Source: Steinernema hermaphroditum
Taxonomy: Eukaryota; Nematoda; Chromadorea; Rhabditida; Steinernematidae
Length of the DNA: 64,000 bases
Direction of reading: 5' to 3'
NCBI GenBank assembly: GCA_030435675.1
Contig: CM059625.1
Span: forward strand, 16,492,001 to 16,556,000
In this document: in pieces, positions 61,601 through 64,000 of the stretch
Position numbering within the stretch: position 1 is the stretch's first letter
How the letters are laid out: each line of letters begins with the position of its first letter
The notes under the pieces: model-generated
What the model saw: only the letters and a program-made list of their open reading frames with translations
The model's database searches: none
Told to the model about the DNA's origin: nothing
Translations under genes and position numbers: made by a program

Positions 61601-61917
61601 ATGTCGAACCAGCTGCGATATCCGAATATCCACACGGAACTCTACAGTCAGACGCTGCTGCACATCTTCCGCCGAACTACCAATGGCAACGTTTGTGAAG
61701 TCATGACGAGGTATGGCTAGCCTCCAGGGAAACTGAATATCAAGCTTCTTGCAGGGTAATGGTGGAACGACTCGTCGTCCTCGCACCACACCCTTGGGGA
61801 CTGGTCCGCACTTTCCACGAACTCGTCAGTGACAAATCCAGCGACTTCTGGAACCTCAGATTCGTCAAAGACAACCCCGAAGTCCACAAGCTTCTCCGAG
61901 GGATCCACGACGCCTAA
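58607..61917 (+). CDS. CNOT1-like scaffold of the CCR4-NOT deadenylase, short form
   Basis: CNOT1 is the cytoplasmic scaffold that joins the CAF1/CCR4 deadenylases to the NOT module. Exons: 58607-58861, 58906-59205, 59249-59479, 59528-60234, 60278-60436, 60482-60715, 60761-60986, 61034-61710, 61755-61917, 983 codons plus stop with consistent phases. The MIF4G-type CAF1-binding part ends with LKNLGAWIGFMTVAKDYPIF (human CNOT1 KNLGHWLGMITLAKNKPIL). The middle includes MNIKFEVALLLRAF. The NOT1 C-terminal domain has NEGRYVLFQTMSNQLRYPN and ERLVVLAPHPWGL. Human CNOT1 has about 2376 residues; the N-terminal thousand (HEAT repeats, CNOT10/11 site and the TTP-binding MIF4G) has no counterpart here. 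The first 85 residues are unrecognised. The ATG follows TCGTTCCAG by 2 nt. It is probably a diverged, shortened paralogue rather than the essential let-711/ntl-1 orthologue. Confidence 0.88.
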
Positions 61918-62211
61918 CTGAAGTAAAATAATTGGAATTTGCACACAGATGGTCTTGCTTATATATTCTTTGTGGTAGATAGACGTGTACTGATTGTTTT
62001 CATGACATAATGAAATGAATATTTGTTCCAATGTTTACCCGTTCGAATGCAAGTGCTTTATCTAGCTAGATTTCGGAATCTTATCGTTTGCTTAACTTTG
62101 CTAGGAGGGGAGCGTGGCCCCACATGGTGAGTGGTGGTGCCAGACATTTGCGCCCCAAATGTCCTTGTACCACTAAAGCTGTTTCCTATCATTCACTCCT
62201 TTTCGTTTCAG
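61918..62211. other. Spacer between CNOT1-like gene and its pseudogene copy
   Basis: No gene recognised. AATAAA-like signals are not obvious; ATATATTC and TTCATGAC words follow the stop. Confidence 0.4.
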
Positions 62212-62862
62212 AAGATGAAAAGCACACAGGCCATCGGAAAACTGCCATTCGAAAACGAAATTTTGTATTTCCTTGAATCGAGGAATTCGGACCTCCTCGT
62301 TGTGTTACCCTACTGGCTCACAGTAAGTTTGTTCTGTTTGTCATAACGTCTGTGTCATTCTAGAGCAGCTCTAAAGGTGGATCACGATTCACTCGCGCCA
62401 CATTCGATTCATTGATTCTTCTTATTGGAAAATACGTATCCGAGCAGCTAAGAGTGCGCGGGCAAAGGCCTACCGTTGGCGTTATCTCGAAAATGCCGTT
62501 TATGGACCTGCTCATACACCTTGCCCACGCCTTCTGCAATGAAGGGCGCTACACGCTCTTCCAGGCGATGGTGGACCAGCTATGTTATCCGTGTATCTAG
62601 ACGGAGCTATATAGTCAGACGCTGTTCTACATGTTTGGGCGTACGAATAACGGCAATGTTTGCGAAGTGATGGCTAGGTAACCGTTAGCTCGATCCTCTT
62701 TTGACATTTATCACTTATTTTAGGGTGATGGTCGAGCGCCTTGTCATTTTCGCGCCTCACTCTTAGGGACTGGTCTGCACTTTCAATCAGATCATCCGTG
62801 ACCCGTCATTTGACTTCTGGAGTCTTCAGTTTGTTTCGAAGAATCCCGAATTGCAAAAGTAA
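62212..62862 (+). pseudogene. Truncated tandem copy of the CNOT1-like 3' end
   Basis: The frames repeat the C-terminal domain of the preceding gene from KLPFEADLLKFLES (here KLPFENEILYFLES) to the last exon. FCNE GRYTLFQAM and NNGNVCEVMAR match NEGRYVLFQTM and TNGNVCEVMTR, and the last intron is in the same place (after 62680). Two TAG codons interrupt it, one at YPCI-stop-TEL (Asn-Ile-His region of the parent) and one at APHS-stop-GL where the parent has Trp. The stretch corresponding to parent exon sequence PVVETPPLNAYLQI is reduced. The copy ends with TAA about ten residues early. Confidence 0.88.
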
Positions 62863-62985
62863 TTTTACCAGCATTCTGTTCCAACCGAAACCTCTCTTTT
62901 CAGAATACTACGTGTGATTATACATCGCGTAATAAAACCGGAAGGGTTATAGGGTGGAAGTTGTGTTGGTGACATGTTTTGTTGT

Positions 62986-63320
62986 TATAGTCGGATTAAA
63001 AAATTGCTGACATTTTTTCAATTTGGTCCCACAACGCTTTTTTGCGCACGCCACGCCATCTTCGTGTGTGGTACTGCATTTTACAATGGGAAATGCAAAT
63101 TGTCTGCATGTTTTAACACTTTTGACGGGGATATCACACGAATCTCAAAATTCTACAAGCAAATCAGTATTGCCTGGTTAATTGCGAGTCGATTGAGCCC
63201 AAAATTGTCGAAATTGAACGCATGCACAAGAAGTTATTCACATTTTCATCGCCAGATGCCGCGATACCAATGTGCAAACCATGGTTTTGTGGTGTTTCGC
63301 CGGTTTCTTTAGGAGTTTTT
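62986..63320 (+). mobile_element. Solo terminal arm of the 51-kb TIR transposon
   Basis: About 335 nt from TATAGTCGGATTAAAAAATT onward match the left arm at 51087-51430 nearly base for base, with an A-to-G change here and there and a 2-3 nt indel after CACAACGCTT. It ends where the left arm would pass into transposase sequence. No partner arm is seen in the window. Confidence 0.85.
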
Positions 63321-63404
63321 TAGAAGCAAACACCACAAAGCTGCCTATGAAAGTTGCGGACCGCGGTAACTCCGTGTCCTGCAACATTCTCGCATGAGTC
63401 ATTT

Positions 63405-64000
63405 CTATCGGCTTCGCAGGCTCAGTTCGCTGGAACTAAGGAACTGGTTTTGTACCAAAACGGCCCGTTTTTTTTCTGGACCGCGCACAGGGAAATCGTC
63501 GAATACAAGTCGATGATAAAGGATTCTTAACACAGTAACCATGTCATGCGCATCTTTGTAATGTGTACGAACAGCGAAAGCCGGGTTCCGATCCACACTG
63601 CTGCAAATGCAGAACGATATTGAGTAACCTCTTGTTTTCATACACCGATCATCTGTCGGGGCGTTTCCAGTGGCGATAGGTGAACTTTCCGAGGAAGGCG
63701 TGTTGGTAATAGTACAGCAAACACCTGTCTTTCGCCAGGTATATGGACAGTTCAGTCAAATTGCCTAGCGGACCTGAATTCTTAAAACACTGTTCTACTT
63801 TGATATCTTTGTGGCCGTTTGTACGTAGCCTTCTCTCCAATATATGAACATGTGGCTCTTTCGATGTACCGGAAATAGGAATAGATCGCCACATGTCGCG
63901 CGCTAACTGATTTTTCTCATGAATTAAGTCGACTTGAAGTGACCTATAGTCCAAGACTTGAAACTAGGGCACCTTTTGTTCTAAAGCTTTCCATCTCTCT
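63405..64000 (-). CDS. 3' end of an unidentified multi-exon gene (5' end outside window)
   Basis: Two splices of normal size keep one frame. An upstream exon ending YLAKD at about 63720 joins sequence reading APTDDR (intron about 40 nt), and a second, 45-nt intron ending CATTTGCAG at about 63596 joins SVDRNPAFAVRTHYKDAHD and ILYHRLVFDDFPVRG. The frame then runs to TAG at 63405-63407, after a Ser-rich end (LSSSELSLRSR). Upstream it contains HEKNQLARDMWRSIPISG and GPLGNLTEL. It is hydrophilic with no membrane segment. I recognise no family. Confidence 0.55.

Noticed and set aside
61442..61789. Antisense frame over the CNOT1-like last exons
   Set aside because: Mirror of strongly biased codons on the plus strand.
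1..64000. CRISPR array, bacterial operons or phage genes
   Set aside because: No regularly spaced repeats and all genes have spliceosomal introns; the sequence is eukaryotic.

Overview
This window is a piece of a nematode nuclear genome. Almost every intron I could place is 40-50 nt long and ends in the worm-type acceptor TTTCAG or TTTAG. An acceptor of this kind also lies 0-20 nt upstream of nearly every start codon, as expected for spliced-leader trans-splicing. The gene content agrees: TWK two-pore K+ channels, TRPA-1, a DAF-12/NHR-8/HR96-type nuclear receptor, a worm-specific (WAGO-like) Argonaute and a tau-tubulin-kinase-like CK1 kinase. The species cannot be named from this sequence.

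Layout. 1-1628 (+) is the 3' part of a TWK channel. 2162-3088 (-) is an intronless gene of unknown function. 5861-18178 (+) is a complete 19-exon TRPA-1 gene (1230 aa by my splicing), split by a 5.2 kb intron. 23481-25519 (+) is a Hairy/E(spl) bHLH-Orange repressor ending in WRPF. 25.9-28.3 kb holds four copies of an unassigned repeat. 28980-31475 (-) is a membrane-anchored SDR (17-beta-HSD11/13 or RDH10 type). 36278-41138 (+) is a second TWK channel whose C-terminal half closely matches the first. 41227-42964 (-) is an SLC22A18-like MFS transporter. 43442-44661 (+) is a tandem pair of Mia40/CHCHD4-like proteins. 46697-49313 (+) is the nuclear receptor, with a tRNA-Glu antisense in one intron. 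49407-50149 (-) is an LC8-type dynein light chain.

From 50 kb on, the window becomes repeat-rich. It has a TIR transposon with a dead DDE transposase (51087-52292), two hairpin elements (52.6-53.0 kb), a WAGO-like Argonaute with two in-frame stops and a missing N-terminus (53033-56035), a CK1/TTBK-like kinase lacking its hinge segment (56200-57153, -), another TIR element (57433-58185), a short CNOT1-like scaffold gene (58607-61917), a broken tandem copy of its 3' end (62212-62862), a solo arm of the first transposon (62986-63320) and the 3' end of an unidentified gene (-).

Most genes are independent housekeeping, sensory or signalling genes. Several are packed tail-to-tail (41138/41229, 49313/49407, 56035/56200). 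The two Mia40-like genes are 178 nt apart in one orientation and could be co-transcribed. The right third looks like a site of local duplication and decay, where RNA-silencing and mRNA-decay paralogues sit among inverted-repeat elements. Frames of nine spliced models (TRPA-1, SDR, MFS, both Mia40-like, NHR, dynein light chain, kinase, CNOT1-like) sum to whole codons, which supports these structures.
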